The notes beneath the pieces are model-generated. The model ran no database searches and had not been told where the DNA came from. It worked only from the letters and a program-made list of their open reading frames with translations. Source: SAR324 cluster bacterium (GTDB lineage: Bacteria > SAR324 > XYD2-FULL-50-16 > JAERRU01). From it: a DNA stretch of 47,010 nt. This document shows positions 19,259-28,091 of the stretch, one piece after another. The position numbers and the translations under genes were made by a program. The stretch spans positions 1-47,010 of the forward strand of contig JAERRU010000002.1 of NCBI GenBank assembly GCA_016735295.1, written 5' to 3'. Numbering within the stretch: the first letter of the stretch is position 1; each line of letters starts with the position of its first letter.

Positions 19259-20392
19259 ATGATGCCAAAAGTGAAAAGGCTATTGCTAGCTATTGAGATA
19301 TTGATTTTCAAATTTGAAAACAGAAAAAGGGAAATTATCACAAAAACCAAAGAAAGGGGCGTTAAATGGCTGATTTACCGAGTTTTTATGGAATGCTGGG
19401 CAAGGTCATCTCTATTGGTTTCTTGGTTAACTAACGCGGGGCTGAAGATAAATTATCAAGGAAGCGAAGCTAACGATTTAATTAGCAAAAAGATAGCCTC
19501 TGGCCAACCTTTAATGATATCTCGAATAGGCGGCACGGAGGCTTCTAATATGTTAGCATATAAGTTTGGGCAATCTAAGGATCATATATTGGTGAAGTAT
19601 GTAAAAACCTTTTTTGCTGGTATGCCTAAGGCATTATACTCATTTTCCTTGAAGGATAACCATTGGCGAAATGATTATAGTTTTAAATATTTAATATCGG
19701 TTTCAGGGTTTTTTCCGCACGATAAATCTTTGCTTCCAAAATTTTATAAAACTATGCTAGATGGGCTTAGTGACGTAGATATTTTAGCGATTTTTCACCA
19801 TAGATATGGATACGAGGCCGGGCTTAGAGAATTTTTTACGGGGAGCTCCTTGGTTTATTTAAATATATTAAGTGCAGATACAATATCATTTTATAAAAAA
19901 CCCTGGAGTGCCCATTTAGCGGGTAAAAAGGTATTGGTGGTGCATCCGTTTTCTAAAACAATTAGCTCTCAATATAAAAAAAGAAAGCTGCTCTTTAAAA
20001 ATCCACAGGTATTACCAAAATTTGATCTAAAAACTATTAAGGCTGTGCAAACGCTCGGTAAAAACGAAACCGCCGGCTTTAAAAATTGGTTTGAGGCCTT
20101 GGATCACATGAAAAATCAAATAAATTCAACTGAGTTTGATATAGCAATAATCGGCTGTGGGGCCTATGGGCTGCCATTAGCGTCTCATGTGAAGAAAATG
20201 GGCAAGCAGGCCATTCATATCGGAGGAGCAACGCAGCTGCTATTTGGCATACTAGGCAATAGGTGGTCAAACAAAGCCTATATGCATGATAATAAAATGG
20301 CTCAGCAAATAAATATAGAGCACTGGGTCAGGCCTAGTAAAGAGGAAAGGCCAGTTGATTATCAACTAATAGAAGAATCTTGTTATTGGTAA
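19259..20392 (+). CDS. putative GT-D fold glycosyltransferase
   Basis: About 377 residues. PLMISRIGGTEASNMLAY near residue 85 matches the ISRxGxxE signature of GT-D fold glycosyltransferases. The C-terminal half has VVHPFSKTISSQYKKRKLLF and DIAIIGCGAYGLPLASHVKK, then GGATQLLFGILGNRW, a Rossmann-like part common in polysaccharide-cluster proteins. No membrane segment is evident. Start is uncertain: in-frame TTG 19241, ATG 19259 and ATG 19262 are available, and I chose 19259. It may act in surface glycan synthesis, but no other glycan gene is near. Confidence 0.65.
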   Translation: MMPKVKRLLLAIEILIFKFENRKREIITKTKERGVKWLIYRVFMECWARSSLLVSWLTNAGLKINYQGSEANDLISKKIASGQPLMISRIGGTEASNMLAYKFGQSKDHILVKYVKTFFAGMPKALYSFSLKDNHWRNDYSFKYLISVSGFFPHDKSLLPKFYKTMLDGLSDVDILAIFHHRYGYEAGLREFFTGSSLVYLNILSADTISFYKKPWSAHLAGKKVLVVHPFSKTISSQYKKRKLLFKNPQVLPKFDLKTIKAVQTLGKNETAGFKNWFEALDHMKNQINSTEFDIAIIGCGAYGLPLASHVKKMGKQAIHIGGATQLLFGILGNRWSNKAYMHDNKMAQQINIEHWVRPSKEERPVDYQLIEESCYW

Positions 20393-20450
20393 TTATCTAT
20401 TCTTATATTTTTAATTTATCTTAAGTCCCTGAGATTATATATCAATAATT

Positions 20451-22727
20451 TTAAGATTTATGGTTGGCACTCTTTTCATCAAGAGTGGCTAATATTTCTT
20501 CAAGTTTATCAGCCACCCTTAAAGTTTCTATTTGAGACATAGTAGCTCCTTTTGTGGGAGAAGCCAAATTAGACACACTAACCACCACATTATTAAGTTT
20601 ACTGGCTAAATCGGTTAATTCCGCTTTAGTTTGGTCTATTTTTTTATCTTTGGTAGTTAGCTTAGCGATTAATTTTAATATTTTAGTGGTAGGAAGAATT
20701 AATTTTTTTGATAGCGTACTCAATATTTTTTGATTTGCCAATTGGCTAGAGGCGAACAGGTGATTTGTGCGAGCTTCTTTTTCTAATTTAATTTTTTTGA
20801 TAGTATTAGCCGCTTGGCTAGCTAATGCATTTAATAAAGAATCTTCCATTGCGGTAAGGGCAGTTAATTTTTTACTAGGCACCACAATAAAAACACCTAC
20901 AGTTTCTGATTCACTAGTTATGGGATAACAAAAGCAATCAGACGCTGCCAAAGTGTGAGTAAATTTTCCAGCGCGCTCTCCTTGTGAAAATGTCCAATTA
21001 GCGACTGCTAACTTTTTATCTGATAATTTTGCAGAAAGATAATTTAAATTTAATGTTCCATCATCGTCAGTCACAACAGCGTAACATTCACTTTCCAATG
21101 AAACTCTAATAGTTTCGGTTAAATATTTGGTTATTTTATCAATTTCATTAGCTCGATTGATTTTATTAGTAAATTCATAAAGAAGTGCAGTGCGTGATTC
21201 TCTCTTGGCCATTAAAGATTCTTGATATTTTACCCTAGAAGTAAGCCACCCACCGACAATTGCGGTCACAAAAAAAGATATCACCATCATATTATCTTGC
21301 CACTCATGGTCTCTAATGCTCATCGTGGGATTAATAAAAAAGAAATACCAAATCAACGAAAAAGAAAAGGCCGCTAAAAAAGTCGGCCCCCTGTTCGCAA
21401 AAACGGCTAACACCAGCAAAGCTAGCAAAAATCCTGAACCCAAAGAACGATAGCCAACATAAGGCAATACAGCATAAAATAATATTGATATCCCGATAGT
21501 TAATAGGATAGTCAAAAAGTAAGCCCCCAATTTACTGGTGAATTTAGGTAAGGAAAATATGAATTTACGATATTTGCTTCTACGAGCAGCCCTTAAAACA
21601 TGGATATCTATATTGCTAGTAGTGTGCACCAATTGATCAAGCACAGTGCCTCCAGCAATACGATCTTTGATGAATCTTCGATCAGGGCGACCAATCACTA
21701 TTTGTGTTACATTGTGATCGCTACACACCTTTTGAATAGCCTTATTGATATTTACATTAGCCATATTAACCATCTCAGCGCCTAATTCTTTAGCTAAGTT
21801 TAAATTAAGCTCAAGATTTTTTTGATCGGCTAGTGATAAATTTTCCCCAGTATCAACATAAAGAGCAATCCAAGGAGCGTCAAGGCGGTAAGCCATTCTT
21901 TTTGCCGCTCTTATCAAACGACCAGAATAAGGATTAGAACTAACCGCTACTAAAAATCTTTCATTAGTATTCCAAGGGCCTTCAATGCCTTTAGATGCCA
22001 TTTGTTTAGAAAGATCTCGATCCACTCGCTCTGCTGTAAATCGCAAAGCCAGCTCCCTAAGAGCGGTTAATTTTTCTTCTTGAAAAAAATTATTTAACGC
22101 CCAATCAGCCCTTTCTCCTAGATAAACCTTTCCCTCATCTAGCCTTGTTAAAAGATCTGAAGGGCTTAAATCTATCATCTTCATCTCATCAGCCTTGTCA
22201 AAAAAAGAATCAGGCACAGTTTCTCTAACTACCACCCCAGTTATTTGGGCTACTTGGTCATTTCTACTTTCAATGTGCTGAATATTAACGGTAGTATAAA
22301 CGTTAAATCCTTTAGACAAAAGCTCTTCTATATCTTGATATCTTTTTAGGTGCCTTGAGCCATCAATATTTTGATGTGCTAACTCATCCACTATTACTAA
22401 ATCTGGCTTAGGGCTGAGTTTTAACAATCCATCAAGGTCCATTTCTTTGACCTTGGTTCCGTGGTATTTGGTGGTTTTTAATGGATAGCAAATCATACCA
22501 TCTAGCAACTTTTTAGTTTCTTTGCGGCCATGAGTTTCTACCAAGCCAATTACTACCTTTTTTCCGGCCTCTATCAAATCTTGAGCTGATTCTAACATAG
22601 AATATGTTTTACCTACTCCAGGGCACATTCCTAGAAATATTTTAAGTTGGCCCCTTTGCTTGGTTAGCGCCTTGTTCTTAATAGTTTGTAATAAATATTC
22701 AGGATCTCGGCGATAATTTTCATTCAT
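20451..22727 (-). CDS. kdpD: KdpD-like potassium sensor lacking the kinase domain
   Basis: 758 residues against about 895 in E. coli. The N-terminal KdpD domain is intact: Walker A GMCPGVGKTYSML (33-45) and VDELAHQN (113-120). A universal-stress-like domain (255-380), four membrane helices (400-497) and a GAF-like domain (515-645) follow. In the remnant dimerisation helix, the E. coli pattern SHDLRTP is replaced by S673-K-K-L-I-L-P679, so the phospho-acceptor His is Lys674. No N, G1 or G2 ATP-binding boxes follow. There is no kdpE here. It cannot autophosphorylate in the usual way. The start overlaps the kdpC end by 8 bp. Confidence 0.9.
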   Translation of the reverse strand: MNENYRRDPEYLLQTIKNKALTKQRGQLKIFLGMCPGVGKTYSMLESAQDLIEAGKKVVIGLVETHGRKETKKLLDGMICYPLKTTKYHGTKVKEMDLDGLLKLSPKPDLVIVDELAHQNIDGSRHLKRYQDIEELLSKGFNVYTTVNIQHIESRNDQVAQITGVVVRETVPDSFFDKADEMKMIDLSPSDLLTRLDEGKVYLGERADWALNNFFQEEKLTALRELALRFTAERVDRDLSKQMASKGIEGPWNTNERFLVAVSSNPYSGRLIRAAKRMAYRLDAPWIALYVDTGENLSLADQKNLELNLNLAKELGAEMVNMANVNINKAIQKVCSDHNVTQIVIGRPDRRFIKDRIAGGTVLDQLVHTTSNIDIHVLRAARRSKYRKFIFSLPKFTSKLGAYFLTILLTIGISILFYAVLPYVGYRSLGSGFLLALLVLAVFANRGPTFLAAFSFSLIWYFFFINPTMSIRDHEWQDNMMVISFFVTAIVGGWLTSRVKYQESLMAKRESRTALLYEFTNKINRANEIDKITKYLTETIRVSLESECYAVVTDDDGTLNLNYLSAKLSDKKLAVANWTFSQGERAGKFTHTLAASDCFCYPITSESETVGVFIVVPSKKLTALTAMEDSLLNALASQAANTIKKIKLEKEARTNHLFASSQLANQKILSTLSKKLILPTTKILKLIAKLTTKDKKIDQTKAELTDLASKLNNVVVSVSNLASPTKGATMSQIETLRVADKLEEILATLDEKSANHKS

Positions 22728-23253
22728 TATTAATCATATCCAAATCTAAGTTCACCATCAAAACATTAACGTAGGCAGTAGCAGGAAAATATTTACTAGT
22801 ATTTTTAGAAATTATCAACTCTACTTGCTCTTTTGTTATATTTCTCGATTTAATAATTCTATCAACCTGCCCTAAAGCGCTAGCTACAGAAATATGTGGA
22901 TCAAGCCCACTAGCAGATTCAAACAATAAATCACCGCTCACTCCCCTATTCTTTAACTCAGTTATTCTATCGCTAAATGCTAAACTAGACAAAGCCAAAT
23001 TATCAGCCCCAAAGCCAAGACCTTTATAATTATTTTTAGCATATCTAGGCCATAGATACTTATCAGAACTAAATCCCTGACCAATTAATTTTGAGCCTAT
23101 TATATTTTGCTCTTCATCAAAAATTAAACTGCCATTAGCTTGATTGGAAAAAGCAAATTGACCAACTAATAAAATAAATAAAGGATACATAATACCCAAA
23201 ATAATCGAAAATATTAGTATGGCTAAAATTGAACGTGCAAATTCTTTTATCAT
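22720..23253 (-). CDS. kdpC: potassium-transporting ATPase KdpC subunit
   Basis: Single-span accessory subunit of the high-affinity K+ pump, 177 residues. One N-terminal membrane helix (AILIFSIILGIMYPLFILL) is followed by a periplasmic domain with GSKLIGQGF, RYAKNNYKGLGFGADNLA and SASGLDPHISVASA, all family hallmarks. It lies between kdpB (13-bp gap) and kdpD (8-bp overlap), in standard kdp order. Confidence 0.95.
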   Translation of the reverse strand: MIKEFARSILAILIFSIILGIMYPLFILLVGQFAFSNQANGSLIFDEEQNIIGSKLIGQGFSSDKYLWPRYAKNNYKGLGFGADNLALSSLAFSDRITELKNRGVSGDLLFESASGLDPHISVASALGQVDRIIKSRNITKEQVELIISKNTSKYFPATAYVNVLMVNLDLDMINNE

Positions 23254-23266
23254 ATCCTTACCACTA

Positions 23267-25360
23267 TTAAATCAGGCCTATAAAATTAATTATCATATCA
23301 ATCAATTTAATCCCTATAAAAGGGGCAATAATGCCGCTACCACCATAAATTATCATGTTTTTAATCAATAGCTGAAAAGGTTTATTCGCCTTGTATTTAA
23401 CCCCTCTTAATACCAATGGAATAAGTGCCAATATAATTAATGCATTAAAAATAATAGTACTCAAAATGGCACTCTCAAAAGATTCTAATCGCATAATATT
23501 AAGAGCACTCAATGGACCCTCACCAGATGACGATTTAGCGTAAATTGATCCAAATAAGGTGGGAAAAATCGCAAAAAATTTAGCCACATCATTAGTAACG
23601 CTAAAGGTAGTTAAGCTGCCCCTAGTCATTACTATTTGTTTACCAATTTTAATTATATCTATTAATTTAATAGGATTGCTATCTAAATCAATTAGGTTGC
23701 CCGCATCTCTAGCCTCTTTTGTGCCAGTGTTCATCGCTACTCCCACATTTGCCTGGGCCAATGCTGGTGCATCGTTAATCCCATCTCCTGCCATAGCTAC
23801 CATGTAACCCTTAGCTTGCTCTTGCTTAATAATCTCTAGTTTACCTTCGGGCGATATTCCCGCCAAAAAATCATCTACCCCAGCCTCAGCAGCAATGGAA
23901 GCTGCGGTTAATTGATTATCTCCGGTAATCATCACAGTTTTAATTCCCATTTTTCGTAACTCAGAAAACCTATTTTTGATTCCACCTTTGATAACGTCTT
24001 TTAGATGAATCACTCCTAATACCTTCTTATTTTCAGTAAGCACTAGCGGGGTGCCTCCTTGTTTTGATATTCTATTGGCAGTGGCTATAACATATTCTGA
24101 AACTACTCCCCCTAAAGATTCTATATGCTTGATTATAGCAGGCAGTGAGCCTTTGCGAATTAATTTCTTTTCAGAACTACTACTCTTTATATCTACTCCG
24201 CTCATTTGGGTAGAGGCTGAAAAAGGCATTAAAGATATATTTTTAATATCATTATTATCGGCTTTAACCCTGTATTTATCTTTGGCTAACAGCACTATCG
24301 ACCTTCCCTCTGGAGTTTTATCACTAATAGAGGCAAGCTGGGCTATTTTGGAAAAATATTTAATATTAACATCTTTTTGTGGGATAAATTTGTTAGCCCA
24401 TCTATTGCCTAAAGTTAGAGTGCCTGTTTTATCAAGCAATATTAGGTCTATATCTCCAGTAGCCTCAACCGCTTTGCCATTTAGGGCAATAACATTTGTT
24501 TGAAATAATCGATCCATCCCGCTTATCCCAATAGCACTTAGCAAAGCCCCAATGGTAGTGGGGATAATGCATATCAATATAGCAAGGTAAACTATTACTG
24601 ATAACGGTTTTTCAATTTGGCTACCAGCTACGGCAATATAGTTATCTAAAATAATTTTGGTATTAGTGACAGTCAGTAAAAGGGTTATCGATAGGCCAGA
24701 TAATAATATGGTAAGAGCCATTTCATTTGGTGTTTTACCCCTTTTAACTCCCTCTACCAAATTAATCATTTTATCTGAAAAATTTGAACCTAACTCGGTG
24801 GTAGTTTTAATCTTAACAAAATCACTAATCACCCTAGTTCCCCCAGTCACCACGCTGCGTTCACTGCCTGATTCTCTAATTACAGGAGCTGATTCGCCAG
24901 TAATAGCTGATTCATCTATAATGGCGATGCCTTCAATCACCTCTCCATCAACAGGAATAATATCACCCTTTTTACAAAGAATAACATCTCCTACCTTTAG
25001 CTTAGATACATATATTAATGATTCTACTAGTTTCTCACCCACCATTTCTAAACGACGTACCTTTTTTTTTGTACGTCTACTCCTTAAGTCGTTTGCTTGT
25101 GATTTTCCCCAAGCTTCTGCTATCGCCTCAGAAAAATTGGCAAACATTAAAGTGATAAATAACCACACTACTAACTGAATTTCAAATCCAGAAAAGCGAC
25201 CACCCATCATATCTATTATTAGATAAGGCAAGGTTAAAATAAAGCTTAATTCTACTATAAAAATAGTAGGATTTTTAATCGTTCTTCGTAAATCTAATTT
25301 TAAAAAAGATTGCCCAATAGCGGGAACGATTATTTTTTTGTTAAATGAAGGTATAATCAT
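23267..25360 (-). CDS. kdpB: potassium-transporting P-type ATPase subunit KdpB
   Basis: Catalytic subunit of KdpFABC, 697 residues. The phosphorylation loop is DKTGTLTLGN, the actuator motif is ITGESAPV, and the hinge is GDGINDAPALAQANVGVAMN. The N-domain KGSLPAIIKHI region and MITGDNQLTAASIA are also present, so the pump looks catalytically complete. Seven membrane helices are predicted. The gene follows kdpA by 9 bp. Confidence 0.97.
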   Translation of the reverse strand: MIIPSFNKKIIVPAIGQSFLKLDLRRTIKNPTIFIVELSFILTLPYLIIDMMGGRFSGFEIQLVVWLFITLMFANFSEAIAEAWGKSQANDLRSRRTKKKVRRLEMVGEKLVESLIYVSKLKVGDVILCKKGDIIPVDGEVIEGIAIIDESAITGESAPVIRESGSERSVVTGGTRVISDFVKIKTTTELGSNFSDKMINLVEGVKRGKTPNEMALTILLSGLSITLLLTVTNTKIILDNYIAVAGSQIEKPLSVIVYLAILICIIPTTIGALLSAIGISGMDRLFQTNVIALNGKAVEATGDIDLILLDKTGTLTLGNRWANKFIPQKDVNIKYFSKIAQLASISDKTPEGRSIVLLAKDKYRVKADNNDIKNISLMPFSASTQMSGVDIKSSSSEKKLIRKGSLPAIIKHIESLGGVVSEYVIATANRISKQGGTPLVLTENKKVLGVIHLKDVIKGGIKNRFSELRKMGIKTVMITGDNQLTAASIAAEAGVDDFLAGISPEGKLEIIKQEQAKGYMVAMAGDGINDAPALAQANVGVAMNTGTKEARDAGNLIDLDSNPIKLIDIIKIGKQIVMTRGSLTTFSVTNDVAKFFAIFPTLFGSIYAKSSSGEGPLSALNIMRLESFESAILSTIIFNALIILALIPLVLRGVKYKANKPFQLLIKNMIIYGGSGIIAPFIGIKLIDMIINFIGLI

Positions 25361-25369
25361 TTTATAAAA

Positions 25370-27028
25370 TTAATAATTCCCCCCTGCTAATAATAAAAAA
25401 TGCTCCAAAATAGGACCTAGGCTTAAAGCAGGTAAGAAAGTTAGACCCCCCATCAAAATAACCGACACCAACAGCAGCACAAAAAAACCATTATCAGTCG
25501 GGAAAGAACTCTTATTTGCCCTAACCTTATTCTTTTTTGCCAAATTTCCTGCAATAGCTATGACACACGTAATAATTATAAATTTACCAATCAACATATT
25601 AGCCCCTAAAACCAAGTGCGACAACTCATTTTGAGCAAACACGCTTAGTGCACTTCCATTATTATTAGCGGTGCTAACAAAAGCATAGATAACTTGAGTA
25701 ACTCCATGTGGCCCTAACTCAATGTTAAAAAGATTAAATTTAAGAATAATTCCACTACCCAGCAATACTAGCACCGTAGGCACCAAAATAGCTGTTATTG
25801 ACATCTTAATTTCAAAAGTTTCTATTTTCTTGCCCAGATATTCAGGAGTACGGCCTATCATCATGCCGGCGATGAAAGAAGTTAAAATAACATATAGGAT
25901 AAGGCAATAAAGACCAGATCCTGCCGCCCCGAATATAATATCTCCTAAGGCTATGCTAAGTAAAAATACTCCCCCAGTTAATGGACTAACTGATTCTAAA
26001 GAAGAATTCATCGAGCCATTACTAGATAAGACGCTTAGCAAACTCCCCACAACCCCTATTCTAGTTTCTTTGCCCTCCATAATGCTGTTTTCAGGAGACA
26101 CTTGATTAGCACTTATTTCACCTAAAAAACTTGCTCCTAAAAAGATTATCGCCAAGACCAAAGTAGCCGATAGTAAAGTGATTGCTTGGCGTTTATCCCT
26201 AATCAGATAACCAAAAGTGAAAATTAATGAAAAAGGAAACAACAATATTGCACCTAATTCAAATATATTACTTAAATATGTAGGATTCTCAAAAGGATGA
26301 GCGTCATTAGCTCCAAAAAAACCTCCTCCATTAGTTCCTAAATGCTTGATAGCCACCTGCGAAGCTGCTGGGCCTTGGGCTAATATTTGCGTATCACCTT
26401 CTAAAGTTGTTATACTTAATGGAGCGGAAAAATTTTGAATAACTCCTTGGCTTAATAAAAATATAGCGAATGCTATAGAAAATGGGAGCAATATATAGAC
26501 TATTATACGACTTAAATCAGCCCAAAAATTTCCTACTGTCTTGCCCTTACGTGCAACAAATCCACGAGCTAGAACCGCTAAAACACATATGCCAGTAGCC
26601 GCAGAAAAAAAATTTTGCACACTAAGTCCCAACATCTGGGAAAAGTAACTTAAAGTTGTTTCCGGTAAATACGCCTGCCAATTTGTGCTGGTTATAAAAC
26701 TACTAGTAATATTAAAAGCTAGCGGTAAAGGCACTCCATCAAGATTAAGTTCATTAAGTGGTAGATAATTTTGAAAAATAAGTATCCCAAAAAGAATAAC
26801 CCCACCAGTGAAATTGAAAATTAACAAAGATTTTAAATAGCCCTGCCAAGTCATTTCCTTTTTACCGCCCAAGGCGAACAATAGAAAATTTTCTAAAGGA
26901 CCAAAAATATACGACATCCAAGTCCTTTTCCCTTCTAAAACTAACGCAATATACTTACCCAAAAAAGGTGCTACCAAAATTAATGGTCCTAATAGAAAAA
27001 CTGGTGTTCCCCAATCAAAGGTTTGCAT
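25370..27028 (-). CDS. kdpA: potassium-transporting ATPase KdpA subunit
   Basis: K+-channel-like subunit, 552 residues (E. coli 557), with about ten membrane helices. Selectivity-filter segments are visible: TSSFITSTNWQAY, HLGTNGGGFFGANDAHPFEN and STANNNGSALSVF. The C-terminus FLPALSLGPILEHFL is typical. ATG 27028 begins MQTFDWGTPVFLLGP. kdpF lies 133 bp upstream. Confidence 0.97.
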   Translation of the reverse strand: MQTFDWGTPVFLLGPLILVAPFLGKYIALVLEGKRTWMSYIFGPLENFLLFALGGKKEMTWQGYLKSLLIFNFTGGVILFGILIFQNYLPLNELNLDGVPLPLAFNITSSFITSTNWQAYLPETTLSYFSQMLGLSVQNFFSAATGICVLAVLARGFVARKGKTVGNFWADLSRIIVYILLPFSIAFAIFLLSQGVIQNFSAPLSITTLEGDTQILAQGPAASQVAIKHLGTNGGGFFGANDAHPFENPTYLSNIFELGAILLFPFSLIFTFGYLIRDKRQAITLLSATLVLAIIFLGASFLGEISANQVSPENSIMEGKETRIGVVGSLLSVLSSNGSMNSSLESVSPLTGGVFLLSIALGDIIFGAAGSGLYCLILYVILTSFIAGMMIGRTPEYLGKKIETFEIKMSITAILVPTVLVLLGSGIILKFNLFNIELGPHGVTQVIYAFVSTANNNGSALSVFAQNELSHLVLGANMLIGKFIIITCVIAIAGNLAKKNKVRANKSSFPTDNGFFVLLLVSVILMGGLTFLPALSLGPILEHFLLLAGGNY

Positions 27029-27161
27029 TATTTAATTAATTTTTTGATGCTGTTTTTTTGTGCTCTTAAAATAATTATTTTATCTAAGATAAACTAATCA
27101 ATTTTACTAAATCTTAATACCACTCATTTTATTTTATATAAAATTATTATATATCCCGCCC

Positions 27162-27245
27162 CTAAAAATCCTCAGGAAATATAATACTATATACCAAATA
27201 ACCAATCCCCACTATCACCAGAAAACCAATCGTTAATATATCCAT
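27162..27245 (-). CDS. kdpF: KdpF small subunit of the K+ pump
   Basis: A 27-codon reading frame, MDILTIGFLVIVGIGYLVYS then IIFPEDF, from ATG 27245 to TAG 27162. It is one membrane helix with the KdpF end pattern GYLVYxxxxPExF. KdpF is a lipid-like stabilising peptide of the Kdp complex. Its place directly upstream of kdpA on the same strand is the normal position. The call rests on sequence pattern and synteny together. Confidence 0.9.
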   Translation of the reverse strand: MDILTIGFLVIVGIGYLVYSIIFPEDF

Positions 27246-27320
27246 ATAACCATACCCGATATAATGTTAGTGAATTTACTTTTATATAAAGTAGAACAAA
27301 TATTTATCATTAAAATTAAG

Positions 27321-27884
27321 CTATTTAATAGGAGCTTTTAATATATTATCTCGGTAATATTTAAGTTCAGATAAAGATTCTTTGATATCTTGTAATGCAG
27401 AATGTCTTTCAATTTTTTGAAATTTTGGCAAGTTCGGATACCACTTAAAAGAAAGTTCTTTTAATGTGCTAACATCAATATTTCTATAGTGCATATAGTT
27501 ATTAAATTTTGGCATATAATTAGCGAGAAACATTCGATCTTGCCAAACAGTATTTCCACAAACAGGAGCTGTTTTTTCTGTGATATGCTTTTTTACATAT
27601 TTTAAAAGTGATTTTTCAGCAGATTGAATGCTAATATTTGACTCTAATACATAACGGTAAAGACCAGTGTGCGTGTGAGTAGTTAGGTTCCATTCATCCA
27701 TCTTTTTCAAAGTATCTTCAGAGTGATGGATAACTATATTTTCTCCCTTATCAATAGGGTTTAAATCAATATCAGTGATGATTATAGCGACCTCCAAAAT
27801 AGTATCTGTTTGTGGTTCAAGGCCGGTCATTTCCATATCAATCCAGACCATAGCATTGCTAGAGGATATTTTTTTATTTGCCAT
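27321..27884 (-). CDS. orn: oligoribonuclease
   Basis: 3'-5' exoribonuclease that degrades di- and oligoribonucleotides, 187 residues from ATG 27884. DEDDh residues appear in order: WIDMEMTGL, the HTHTGL segment, CGNTVWQDRMFLANYMP, YRNIDVSTLKEL and HSALQDIKES. An upstream in-frame ATG would add 34 hydrophobic residues (MVLIGYIYVLK...) not found in the family, so I reject it. The gene is divergent from the tRNA-Pro gene. The interval 27885-28060 holds no gene. Confidence 0.96.
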   Translation of the reverse strand: MANKKISSSNAMVWIDMEMTGLEPQTDTILEVAIIITDIDLNPIDKGENIVIHHSEDTLKKMDEWNLTTHTHTGLYRYVLESNISIQSAEKSLLKYVKKHITEKTAPVCGNTVWQDRMFLANYMPKFNNYMHYRNIDVSTLKELSFKWYPNLPKFQKIERHSALQDIKESLSELKYYRDNILKAPIK

Positions 27885-28060
27885 TATTTTTAATCGGTTA
27901 AATTTAAATTTTCTTGTATCTAGAAATATGGTTAAGACTAAACCTAAGCTAGTTTTGAGTACATATATATACCCAATTAAAACCATAAAACTAATAAGAT
28001 ATAATTAGTACTATATAATAGCTTGTTTAGAGCTATACAAGTCTAAATTTATTTTATATA

Positions 28061-28090
28061 TTGACAAATATATTGATTAAGTGGAATATG
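28061..28090 (+). promoter_or_regulatory. putative promoter of tRNA-Pro
   Basis: A perfect -35 box TTGACA (28061-28066) is followed after 17 bp by GAATAT (28084-28089), a weak -10. The mature tRNA 5' end is 16 bp further on at 28106. The -35 is the strong part of the call. Confidence 0.45.
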
Positions 28091-28091
28091 G

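Noticed and set aside
27885-27986. 34-residue N-terminal extension of oligoribonuclease
   Set aside because: The family starts near MANKK; the extension is hydrophobic, unlike the family, and an ATG at 27884 fits.
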